From Clostridia bacterium (GTDB lineage Bacteria > Bacillota > UBA994 > PWPR01): a stretch of 7,752 bases of DNA. The position numbers and the translations under genes are program-made. The stretch lies in the NCBI GenBank assembly GCA_003557085.1, contig PWPR01000100.1, positions 1 to 7,752 on the forward strand. Direction: 5' to 3'. Positions 1 through 5,908 of the stretch are shown here, piece by piece (within the stretch, counting starts at the first letter, position 1; each line of letters opens with the position of its first letter). The notes under the pieces are model-generated. The model was not told the DNA's origin. It did no database searches and worked only from the letters and a program-made list of their open reading frames with translations.

Positions 1-1097
1 ACATTGCCATAGGAAATGATTTCATTTTAGCTTTAGTAGAAGGCAATCAAGTTTTCTTAATATACGACGATATTAGAGAAACAATTTACTCAGAGAGACG
101 TATCAATAGAGTATTGGCAGATAATAATTATTATGCGATTATTTCAGGGGATAAAATAATTGTTCACAATTTTAAAGAATACAGAAGGAAAGTTGCTAAG
201 TTTACTGATATTAAAGATGCTAAACTAGAAAATGGTGAATTATTGTTACTATCTATTGATAACGAAATTGAAGTAATTGAAACAGAGGATGTAGTGAGTT
301 GGAACAATATAATCAAAATAGCAGCAGGATCAGATCATACTATAGGATTAAAAAAAGAAGGGTATGTTGTTGGAACAGGAAGTAACAATGCAGGGCAGCT
401 AGATATAACGCTAGAGAGCACTGTAACGGATTTGGCAGCAGGTCATAATTTTAGCCTTGTTTTAGATGAGCACAATAGAGTTTATGGCTTTGGAGAGAAC
501 AAGTTTTCACAGTTAGAGACAGGAGATTGGAAAAATATTGTTCAAATAGCTGCAGGTGCTGACCACAGTGCTGGTTTAACAAAGGATGGGAAAGTCCTTG
601 CAGTTGGAGACAATTATTATGGTCAATGTAATACTGATAGTTTTGATAATATTGTAATGATTGCTTTGGGTGCAGATCATACAGTACTTCTAGATAAAGA
701 AGGAAAAGTTTATGCAGTTGGAGATAATAGTTATGGGCAATGTGATGTCTATAATTGGCAAGATATTGTCTACATAGCAGCAGGAAGCAACAATACATTT
801 GGGATAACTAGACAAGGGAATGTCAAAGCGGCTGGATCTAATAGTGACGGCAAATCTGATGTATCTAGTTGGAATGATATAGTTAAAATAGCAGCAGGAA
901 CTAATCATACGATAGGACTTAAAAGTAAGGGTACTCTTATTGGGGTCGGATCCAATAGGAATAGACAGCTTAATATAGGTGGTTTTGAAAATATCATAGA
1001 TATAAGTTTGGGCACAAGTTTTACTGTTGCTTTAAGAGGTGATAAGACAGTGATTTCAATTGGCTATAATGAACGTGGTCAGACTAATACTAGATAG
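1..1097 (+). CDS. RCC1-repeat beta-propeller protein, 5' end missing
   Basis: The reading frame is open from the first full codon at position 3 to the TAG at 1095-1097, so the start lies outside the window. About 364 residues are visible. The last 266 form seven consecutive 38-residue units of the pattern W-x-x-I-V-x-I-A-A-G-x-x-H-T-x-G-L-x-x-x-G-x-V-x-x-V-G-x-N-x-x-G-Q, the signature of RCC1/RLD-type beta-propeller repeats in short bacterial form; seven units would close one propeller. The preceding ~97 residues look like diverged blades, with spaced hydrophobic strands and partial matches such as IAIGNDFILAL. No cell-wall anchor or transmembrane segment follows the final repeat; the protein simply ends. 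Whether it has a signal peptide cannot be seen. RCC1-like propellers are binding scaffolds; the partner here is unknown. It is followed by no terminator, so it may read through into the next unit. The family call is firm, the function unknown. Confidence 0.9.
   Translation, partial: IAIGNDFILALVEGNQVFLIYDDIRETIYSERRINRVLADNNYYAIISGDKIIVHNFKEYRRKVAKFTDIKDAKLENGELLLLSIDNEIEVIETEDVVSWNNIIKIAAGSDHTIGLKKEGYVVGTGSNNAGQLDITLESTVTDLAAGHNFSLVLDEHNRVYGFGENKFSQLETGDWKNIVQIAAGADHSAGLTKDGKVLAVGDNYYGQCNTDSFDNIVMIALGADHTVLLDKEGKVYAVGDNSYGQCDVYNWQDIVYIAAGSNNTFGITRQGNVKAAGSNSDGKSDVSSWNDIVKIAAGTNHTIGLKSKGTLIGVGSNRNRQLNIGGFENIIDISLGTSFTVALRGDKTVISIGYNERGQTNTR
294..1091 (+). repeat. Seven tandem RCC1 repeats, 114-bp period
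   Basis: Seven in-frame units of exactly 38 codons start at 294, 408, 522, 636, 750, 864 and 978, with no insertion or deletion between them. Unit 2 is the most diverged (TLESTVTDLAAG opening, lacking the usual Trp). Units 3 and 4 share identical DNA gcagttggaga at 600-610 and 714-724, and units 1 and 6 share aaaatagcagcagga at 315-329 and 885-899. These are protein-structural repeats with residual DNA similarity, not a non-coding tandem array. Confidence 0.9.
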
Positions 1098-1114
1098 TTA
1101 GATAGTAAAAGGAA

Positions 1115-1143
1115 TTCATAAAACAAGTGTTTTCTGGTATAAT
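1115..1143 (+). promoter_or_regulatory. Sigma-A-type promoter of the M42-dut-helD-nuclease unit
   Basis: A -10 box TATAAT (1138-1143) is preceded by an extended -10 TGG (1135-1137). A -35 candidate TTCATA (1115-1120, 4 of 6 consensus) lies at the optimal 17-bp spacing. Transcription would begin near 1149-1151, giving a leader of about 31 nt before the ATG at 1182, with GGAGG at 1171-1175 as ribosome binding site. It is the only good promoter seen upstream of the four-gene unit. Confidence 0.75.
1120..1133 (+). promoter_or_regulatory. Palindrome in promoter spacer, candidate operator (LexA-box-like)
   Basis: AAAACA-AG-TGTTTT is a perfect 6-bp inverted repeat with a 2-bp centre that overlaps the last base of the -35 and fills most of the spacer, an ideal place for a repressor. 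Read against the Bacillus-type SOS box CGAACRNRYGTTYC it matches 11 of 14 positions (the core AACRNRYGTTY is intact; the outer C, G and C are replaced by A, A and T). The inverted repeat is directly visible; that it binds LexA is inference, encouraged by the repair-related genes downstream. AT-rich palindromes also arise by chance, so another repressor or none is possible. Confidence 0.35.
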
Positions 1144-1181
1144 GTGATATTGATAGTATAAAAAATTAGTGGAGGTTACTT

Positions 1182-2255
1182 ATGTTTAATTCTTTGAAAT
1201 TTATAGAAGAGATTTGTAATGCAAATGGAGCTCCAGGATTTGAAGATGATGTAGTTAAGTTGATAATTGATCATTCTAAAGATTTTGTTGGAGAGATCTT
1301 AGAGGATAAAATGAGGAACTTGATTATGAAAAGGAAGAATCATTCTGGCAATAAGCCTGTTATTATGCTTGATGGGCATAGTGATGAAGTGGCTTTTATG
1401 ATTACTTCATTTAATAAGAATGGTTCATTGAACTTCATGCCTTTAGGTGGCTGGCATGCTCAAAATGTTCCAGCACATACAGTAAGGATTAAAAATGACC
1501 TGGGAGAAGACGTCATAGGTGTAATAGCATCAAAACCACCACACTTTATGTCTGAAAAAGAGAAAAGCAGCCTATTACCTATAAAAGAGATGACAATTGA
1601 TGTTGGAGCTTCATCTTATGAGGAAGTTATAAATGATTATAAAATTTCTGTTGCTGCTCCAGCAGTTCCAGATGTTACATTTAGATATGATCAGAAGAGA
1701 GACATTCTTTTTGGTAAAGCGTTTGATAATAGATTGGGATCAGCTTGTGCTGTGGAGACATTAATCAAACTAGAGGATAAAGAGCTTAATGTAGATGTAG
1801 TAACAGCTATCGCAGCTCAAGAAGAGATAGGAACTAGAGGAGCAGAAGTTACAGTAAGAACTGTAAAACCTGATTTAGCAATTGTTTTTGAAGGTAGTCC
1901 TGCAGATGATATGGATGTTAGCTCTCATTTGGCACAGTGTGCTCTCAAAAAAGGACCACAGATTAGGCATAGAGATCGTTCAATGATTAGTCATCCTAGA
2001 TTCACAAAGTGGGCAAAAGAAATCGCTAATAAGAATGATATTGATGTACAAGATGCAGTAAGGTGGGCTGGCGGCACTAATGCTGGAAAAATTCATCTAG
2101 GCAACTTAGCTGTTCCTACGATTGTTATTGGTATACCAACAAGATATGCTCATACACATTACTGCTACTCAGCTTATTCTGATTATCAGAAGTCAGTAGA
2201 GTGGGCAGTTAAAATCATTGAGAGTTTAAGTAAAGAAGTAATTGACTCATTCTAA
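1182..2255 (+). CDS. M42-family metallo-aminopeptidase
   Basis: This 357-residue protein has the usual length of M42 (TET/FrvX/CelM-type) peptidases, cytosolic cocatalytic metal enzymes that remove N-terminal residues from peptides and usually form large tetrahedral dodecamers. Metal and catalytic positions can be read off: H66 and D68 in DGHSDEV, bridging D182 in GKAFDNRLG, the base/ligand pair E214-E215 in AAQEEIGTRGA, E237 in IVFEGSPADD (Asp in some members, Glu in others), and H324 in GIPTRYAH. An inserted beta domain lies between about residues 70 and 165, as in the family. There is no signal peptide. The ATG is supported by GGAGG at 1171-1175 with 6-nt spacing. It is first in the unit, 24 bp ahead of dut with its own strong ribosome binding site. 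Its likely role is peptide turnover; the family also contains deblocking and glutamyl/aspartyl aminopeptidases, and substrate preference cannot be read from sequence. Confidence 0.93.
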   Translation: MFNSLKFIEEICNANGAPGFEDDVVKLIIDHSKDFVGEILEDKMRNLIMKRKNHSGNKPVIMLDGHSDEVAFMITSFNKNGSLNFMPLGGWHAQNVPAHTVRIKNDLGEDVIGVIASKPPHFMSEKEKSSLLPIKEMTIDVGASSYEEVINDYKISVAAPAVPDVTFRYDQKRDILFGKAFDNRLGSACAVETLIKLEDKELNVDVVTAIAAQEEIGTRGAEVTVRTVKPDLAIVFEGSPADDMDVSSHLAQCALKKGPQIRHRDRSMISHPRFTKWAKEIANKNDIDVQDAVRWAGGTNAGKIHLGNLAVPTIVIGIPTRYAHTHYCYSAYSDYQKSVEWAVKIIESLSKEVIDSF

Positions 2256-2279
2256 AATATACTAGGAGGAAGCTTTACT

Positions 2280-2783
2280 ATGGGAAAAAGAGGTTTTCAA
2301 AAAATTAGTGAGAAGCAGTTTCTAAAAGATTTTCATCAAGTACAAAAGTGCAAAACTTTATACTCTCAAGTAAAGCTTCCAATTAGAAAAACAAAGAATG
2401 CAGCTGGATATGATTTTTTTTCAGTAACAGATAATTATATTAATAGTAAAAGTTCTGTTATAATACCTACCGGCATAAAAGCATATATGGAAGAGGATGA
2501 GTTGTTGTCAATTTATATAAGAAGTAGTTTGGGGTTTAAATCTAATGTTAGGCTTATGAATCAAGTAGGTATTATTGATGCAGATTATTATAATAATAAG
2601 GATAATGAAGGACATATATTTATAGCCTTAGAAAACCATGGATCTAAAGATGTGCTAATTAAAAAAGGCGAAGCTTTTGCTCAAGGTGTTTTTAGTAAAT
2701 ACTTGATATCTGAAAATGATTCAGCGACCGATATAAGAGAAGGCGGAGTAGGTTCAACTAACTGGAGGAGAACAAATGAGTAA
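2280..2783 (+). CDS. dut: dUTP diphosphatase (dUTPase), trimeric type
   Basis: This cytosolic 167-residue enzyme should hydrolyse dUTP to dUMP and pyrophosphate, keeping uracil out of DNA and supplying dUMP for thymidylate synthesis. The five dUTPase motifs are in order: motif 1 AAGYDF (41-46), motif 2 IRSSLGFK (80-87), motif 3 GIIDADYY (97-104) with catalytic Asp expected at D100/D102, motif 4 GEAFAQG (130-136) and motif 5 REGGVGST (153-160). The longer loop YYNNKDNEGHI after motif 3 and the N-terminal KRGF are typical of the Bacillota subfamily. Residues 11-30 form an unusually basic and hydrophilic N-terminal segment. Motif 5 has Val157 where Phe is normal. AGGAGG at 2264-2269 precedes the ATG. 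The last 8 nt overlap helD, so translation is probably coupled. A dCTP deaminase is a related alternative, but the motif 3 and 5 pattern favours dUTPase. Confidence 0.9.
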   Translation: MGKRGFQKISEKQFLKDFHQVQKCKTLYSQVKLPIRKTKNAAGYDFFSVTDNYINSKSSVIIPTGIKAYMEEDELLSIYIRSSLGFKSNVRLMNQVGIIDADYYNNKDNEGHIFIALENHGSKDVLIKKGEAFAQGVFSKYLISENDSATDIREGGVGSTNWRRTNE

Positions 2784-4905
2784 GATATCTGAGCAAGAAA
2801 TGAATATAGAACAGAAATACATAAGTAATGTTTTAGAAGTCTTAAGAAGTGAATATAGTAAGCTTGAAAAGCAATTTGATGTAAAATCAAATTATTTAAA
2901 AGATTATAGAAGATATCTTTGGGAAAATAGAAGAGACTTCAATAATTTATTTGAAATAGCTGAGTATGAAGATAGACTTCGTGAAGACATTCGAAGTTAT
3001 GAAGTTATTTCGAGTAGAATTAAAATATTAGAGAAAGCATTAGACAGACCTTATTTTGCAAGAATAGATTTCCTAGAGGATGGCTTAGTAAAGAGCGAGA
3101 AAGTATATATAGGTTTGACTTCAGTAATTAATAAAGAGAAGTTTGATGTATTGGTGATGGATTGGAGAGCTCCAATTGCTAGCATGTATTATGACTTTGA
3201 ACTAGGTAAGGCTTTTTATCATGCACCTGATGGAAAAATTGAAGGTGAAATAGAATTAAAGCGACAGTTTAAAATCAAAAATGGAAACTTATTACTAGCA
3301 GTTGATACAGGAATCAAAATAGATGACTTATTGCTATTAGAAACTTTAGAAAAGTCTAGCAACACTAAAATGCAAGAAATAGTTTATACAATTCAAAAAG
3401 AGCAAAATCAGATAATTCGTCACAATGAAAGTCAATCAATTTGGATACAGGGGGTTGCTGGAAGTGGCAAAACTTCAGTAGCATTACATAGAATCGCTTA
3501 TTTGTTGTATCATAATAGAAAAAGGATAAGTGCTGAAAACATTGCGGTTTTCTCACCACATCCAGTATTTATTGACTACATATCTGATGTTCTTCCTGAG
3601 CTAGGTGAGGAGAATGCTATTCAACTGACTTTTTATGATTTAGCTCAATCTTTATTAGAGAAATACAATCTTGAGATTAAAGAAGTTAATGATGTTCCTG
3701 ATTATACTTCCACAAGGCTTAATACTATTAAATACAAGACAAGTATGAACTTTTTAGAGGTGCTAAACAAGTATATTAAGTATTTAGAGACAAAAAGATG
3801 GGAGTTTAAGGATGTTTATTTTGCTAACACTAAAGTTTTTACAGCAAAACAAGCAGAAAAACTATTTAATGAAGAGTATGCTCATATTCCAATTAATAAA
3901 AGACTAGAGCAAGTAGTAAATAGAATAACTTATCTAATTTCAATGAACTATAAGAAAGTAAATGAAAGAAAACTAAAAATTGCAATTTATGAAAACGCAC
4001 CAGATTTTGATTCATTACAGCTTTATAAAGATTTATACACAGACATTAGTTTATGGCCTAAAATAGGTGTAAAAGAGCTTCCTATGGAGTTTGCTAAAAT
4101 ATGCTTAGAGACTCTTTCCAGTATAGAAAACGGAGAGTTATATTATGAAGATGTTGCTCCTTTGCTACTGTTAAAGAGTAAGATGGAAGGTATTAATAAA
4201 AGCAATAGATTTCTTCATATCGTAATAGATGAGATACAAACATATTCCTTTATTCAAATCATGTTGCTTGAGGAGTTATTTGATAAAGCAACATTTACAT
4301 ATCTGGGTGATGTTCATCAAAAATTTGGAGCACATGATATGTGGGAGATGTCTGATGTTAAAGAATTTTTTTTAGACAGTATAGAATATTTCAGTCTGAA
4401 TAAATGCTATAGATCAACTGCAGAAATCGCAAACTTAGCTAAATCTGTTTTACCTGAGTCTAATATGGAAATAGTTGAGCGTAACGGAGAGAAGCCTAAA
4501 TATATATTAAGTGAAAACCACATTGATTCGCTAAATTATCATTTAGAGAATCTTTTAAGAAAAGAACATGAAACAATTGCTATTATAGTTAATAATGAAT
4601 CTTCTGCTTATAACCTTGAAAAAGATTTAGTCTTTGATAATACCAAAGTTGTTACCGGTGCAACAAGAAAGCTAATTAAAGGTATTAACATTATGCCCGC
4701 CTATATGGTAAAGGGATTAGAGTTTGATGCAGTTGTCATTATCAACACAGACGATCTCGTTAGTGAAAATAATTTGGCCTATACTTTAATAACAAGGGCT
4801 CTACATGACTTAGCGATTATTTCGACAAGAGTAGTTGAAATTTTTGATAATGCCATTGATGAAGGTTTGCTGGATGTAATTAATTGGGGTGAAATCAATG
4901 TATAA
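2776..4905 (+). CDS. helD: HelD-type superfamily 1 ATPase/helicase (UvrD/Rep fold)
   Basis: This 709-residue protein matches HelD, which in Bacillus binds RNA polymerase, inserts arms into its channels and uses ATP to release stalled complexes; the E. coli namesake is DNA helicase IV. Residues ~5-95 are charged and helical, fitting the coiled-coil arm. Residues ~105-200 hold the HelD hallmark stretch with MDWRAPIASMYYD and SSNTKMQEIVYTIQKEQ. Motor motifs follow in order: Walker A GVAGSGKT (226-233, K232), Walker B VIDEIQ (D485-E486), motif III LGDVHQ (511-515), YRST with R546, KGLEFD (646-651) and ITRA with R674 as likely arginine finger. All ATPase residues are present. It is slightly shorter than the ~770-residue Bacillus protein. 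The ATG has GGAGG at 2764-2768 inside dut, which it overlaps by 8 nt; its own stop overlaps the nuclease-like gene by 8 nt. A role in DNA repair with its neighbours is inference. Confidence 0.92.
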   Translation: MSKISEQEMNIEQKYISNVLEVLRSEYSKLEKQFDVKSNYLKDYRRYLWENRRDFNNLFEIAEYEDRLREDIRSYEVISSRIKILEKALDRPYFARIDFLEDGLVKSEKVYIGLTSVINKEKFDVLVMDWRAPIASMYYDFELGKAFYHAPDGKIEGEIELKRQFKIKNGNLLLAVDTGIKIDDLLLLETLEKSSNTKMQEIVYTIQKEQNQIIRHNESQSIWIQGVAGSGKTSVALHRIAYLLYHNRKRISAENIAVFSPHPVFIDYISDVLPELGEENAIQLTFYDLAQSLLEKYNLEIKEVNDVPDYTSTRLNTIKYKTSMNFLEVLNKYIKYLETKRWEFKDVYFANTKVFTAKQAEKLFNEEYAHIPINKRLEQVVNRITYLISMNYKKVNERKLKIAIYENAPDFDSLQLYKDLYTDISLWPKIGVKELPMEFAKICLETLSSIENGELYYEDVAPLLLLKSKMEGINKSNRFLHIVIDEIQTYSFIQIMLLEELFDKATFTYLGDVHQKFGAHDMWEMSDVKEFFLDSIEYFSLNKCYRSTAEIANLAKSVLPESNMEIVERNGEKPKYILSENHIDSLNYHLENLLRKEHETIAIIVNNESSAYNLEKDLVFDNTKVVTGATRKLIKGINIMPAYMVKGLEFDAVVIINTDDLVSENNLAYTLITRALHDLAIISTRVVEIFDNAIDEGLLDVINWGEINV
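4886..4891 (+). promoter_or_regulatory. Ribosome binding site deciding the nuclease start
   Basis: GGGGTG, continuing as GAAATC, pairs well with the 16S anti-Shine-Dalgarno and stands 6 nt before ATG 4898. The alternative in-frame GTG at 4889 is part of this site and has no suitable site of its own, so the ATG is the better start. The site lies inside helD, consistent with translational coupling. Confidence 0.7.
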
Positions 4906-5830
4906 GAGAAGAGAGTACCCAGAAAAATCGTGGTCTTTTTCTAGGCATAAGAGTTTTATAGATTGTAAGAGAAGCTTCTATTTTAATACTTTTGCACATT
5001 GGAATGGATGGGAGATTCAAGCGCCTGAAAAAGCTAAGATTGCTTATAGACTAAAAAAACTGACAAATGTTTATGCATTAAGCGGTCAGCTATTGCACGA
5101 AGAAATAGCCCAATGTATTAAGACGAAAAGCATTGATGTCAACAAGTCACTAAAAAGAATTAGATCTAAGCTTAATAAAGCTGTACTTGACTCAAAAGGC
5201 AAAGTTCAAAAATGGAAAGTAAATCCCAGGGACTATGATATTTTACATGAATACTATTATGGGAATGGGGTTAGCAAAGAATTAGGTAATAAAATTACCA
5301 AGAGAATGGAAGTATCATTAGATAACTTTGTCTCTTGTTATACTTGGAGCTTAATAAAGCATGGTGAAATAGAGATAATTGAGTTTGAAAAGGATAACTT
5401 TCCTTACTTTATGCATAGAGATTATAAGATTTACAGTATTTTAGATCTTCTATACAAATTAGATGGCAAGTATCATATAGTATACTGGAAAAGTGGACAC
5501 AAAAGTCTGGTAGAAAATAAGAGACAAATGGGAATCTATGCACTTTATGTATTAAATAAGTATCCTAGTTCAAGTGTTTCCATAGTTAAAGGTCATAATG
5601 AGTATCTTGGGATAAATGATAGAGAGAGCTTTAGCTTTACAATAGATGAACTGACTGAACTAAAAAATCAGATTAGTGACAGTATGGATAAGATGGACGC
5701 TAGACTTTACAATAAAGAGAAAAATATTCCTTTAAGTGAGGAAGAGTACGAAGCTGAAGTAGGGGAGCCATGTAGGTATTGTAATTTTATTGAGCTTTGT
5801 GAGGCAGGGCTCAAATATTTAAAGGATTAA
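4898..5830 (+). CDS. PD-(D/E)XK (RecB/AddB/Cas4-like) Fe-S protein, possible inactive nuclease
   Basis: This is a 310-residue protein from the chosen ATG (313 from GTG 4889). The N-terminus WSFSRHKSFIDCKRSFYF followed by GWEIQAPEKAKIAYRLKKLT is the opening of a stand-alone PD-(D/E)XK family related to the AddB and Cas4 nuclease domains. Four cysteines, C23 plus C292-x2-C295-x5-C301, reproduce the 4Fe-4S arrangement of AddB and Cas4. Fold motifs are H67 in GQLLHEE, D183 in SILDLLYK, K198 in VYWKSG and Q210/Y214 in RQMGIYALY. The acidic residue that should precede K198 by two places is Tyr196 (TAC), so the second metal-binding acid is missing and cleavage may be lost. No signal peptide or membrane segment is seen. 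The gene overlaps helD by 8 nt and ends the operon, ahead of the terminator. Likely it works on DNA ends or branched DNA with HelD; this is inference. It is not a Cas4 by context, since no CRISPR components are present. Confidence 0.8.
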   Translation: MYKRREYPEKSWSFSRHKSFIDCKRSFYFNTFAHWNGWEIQAPEKAKIAYRLKKLTNVYALSGQLLHEEIAQCIKTKSIDVNKSLKRIRSKLNKAVLDSKGKVQKWKVNPRDYDILHEYYYGNGVSKELGNKITKRMEVSLDNFVSCYTWSLIKHGEIEIIEFEKDNFPYFMHRDYKIYSILDLLYKLDGKYHIVYWKSGHKSLVENKRQMGIYALYVLNKYPSSSVSIVKGHNEYLGINDRESFSFTIDELTELKNQISDSMDKMDARLYNKEKNIPLSEEEYEAEVGEPCRYCNFIELCEAGLKYLKD

Positions 5831-5862
5831 AGCAGGATTAGGCAAATAAATAAAGAACATTG

Positions 5863-5896
5863 TATAGGAAGAGTCAACTCTTCCTATATTATTTTT
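5863..5896 (+). terminator. Intrinsic terminator after the nuclease-like gene
   Basis: The perfect 11-bp stem TATAGGAAGAG / CTCTTCCTATA with a TCAA loop (5863-5888) is followed by TTATTTTT (5889-5896). It lies 32 nt after the nuclease stop and closes the four-gene unit. The T-run is only on the + strand side. The next gene's GGAGGG begins at the very next base, so read-through or attenuation may feed that gene. Confidence 0.85.
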
Positions 5897-5902
5897 GGAG
5901 GG
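5897..5902 (+). promoter_or_regulatory. Ribosome binding site of the M14 gene (TTG start)
   Basis: GGAGGG stands 6 nt before TTG 5909-5911. No in-frame ATG or GTG occurs nearby, and the family-typical DFFGFELGADRK follows from residue 10, so the TTG is well supported as the start. Confidence 0.75.
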
Positions 5903-5908
5903 ATAAAT

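Noticed and set aside
451..908. Minus-strand open frames opposite the RCC1 repeats
   Set aside because: They lie wholly within the repeat gene, resemble no protein family and have no ribosome binding sites; they follow from the repetitive codon pattern.
294..1091. CRISPR-like or non-coding tandem repeat array
   Set aside because: The 114-bp periodicity is exactly 38 codons in frame and conserves RCC1 residues more than DNA.
114..1097. TTG at 114 as the start of the RCC1 gene
   Set aside because: The frame is open to the left edge with blade-like protein sequence, and no good ribosome binding site precedes 114; the gene enters from outside the window.
1890..1892. Glu237 in the M42 peptidase as a lost metal ligand
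   Set aside because: Glu occurs in place of Asp at this ligand in M42 members with the EGxxAxD pattern, so the site is probably intact.
2681..3559. Short minus-strand open frames opposite dut and helD
   Set aside because: They are antisense to strongly conserved coding sequence, with low-complexity translations and no start signals.
4889..4897. GTG 4889 as the start of the nuclease-like gene
   Set aside because: It lies inside the GGGGTG ribosome binding site that serves ATG 4898, and lacks its own site.
4898..5830. Cas4 of a CRISPR-Cas system
   Set aside because: The cysteine spacing fits Cas4, but the protein is longer, its opening matches stand-alone AddB-like proteins, and no other cas genes or repeat-spacer array are present.
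5831..5868. Promoter for the M14 gene with TATAGG at 5863 as -10
   Set aside because: Only 4 of 6 bases match and no acceptable -35 lies 16-18 bp upstream; the bases are better explained as the terminator stem.
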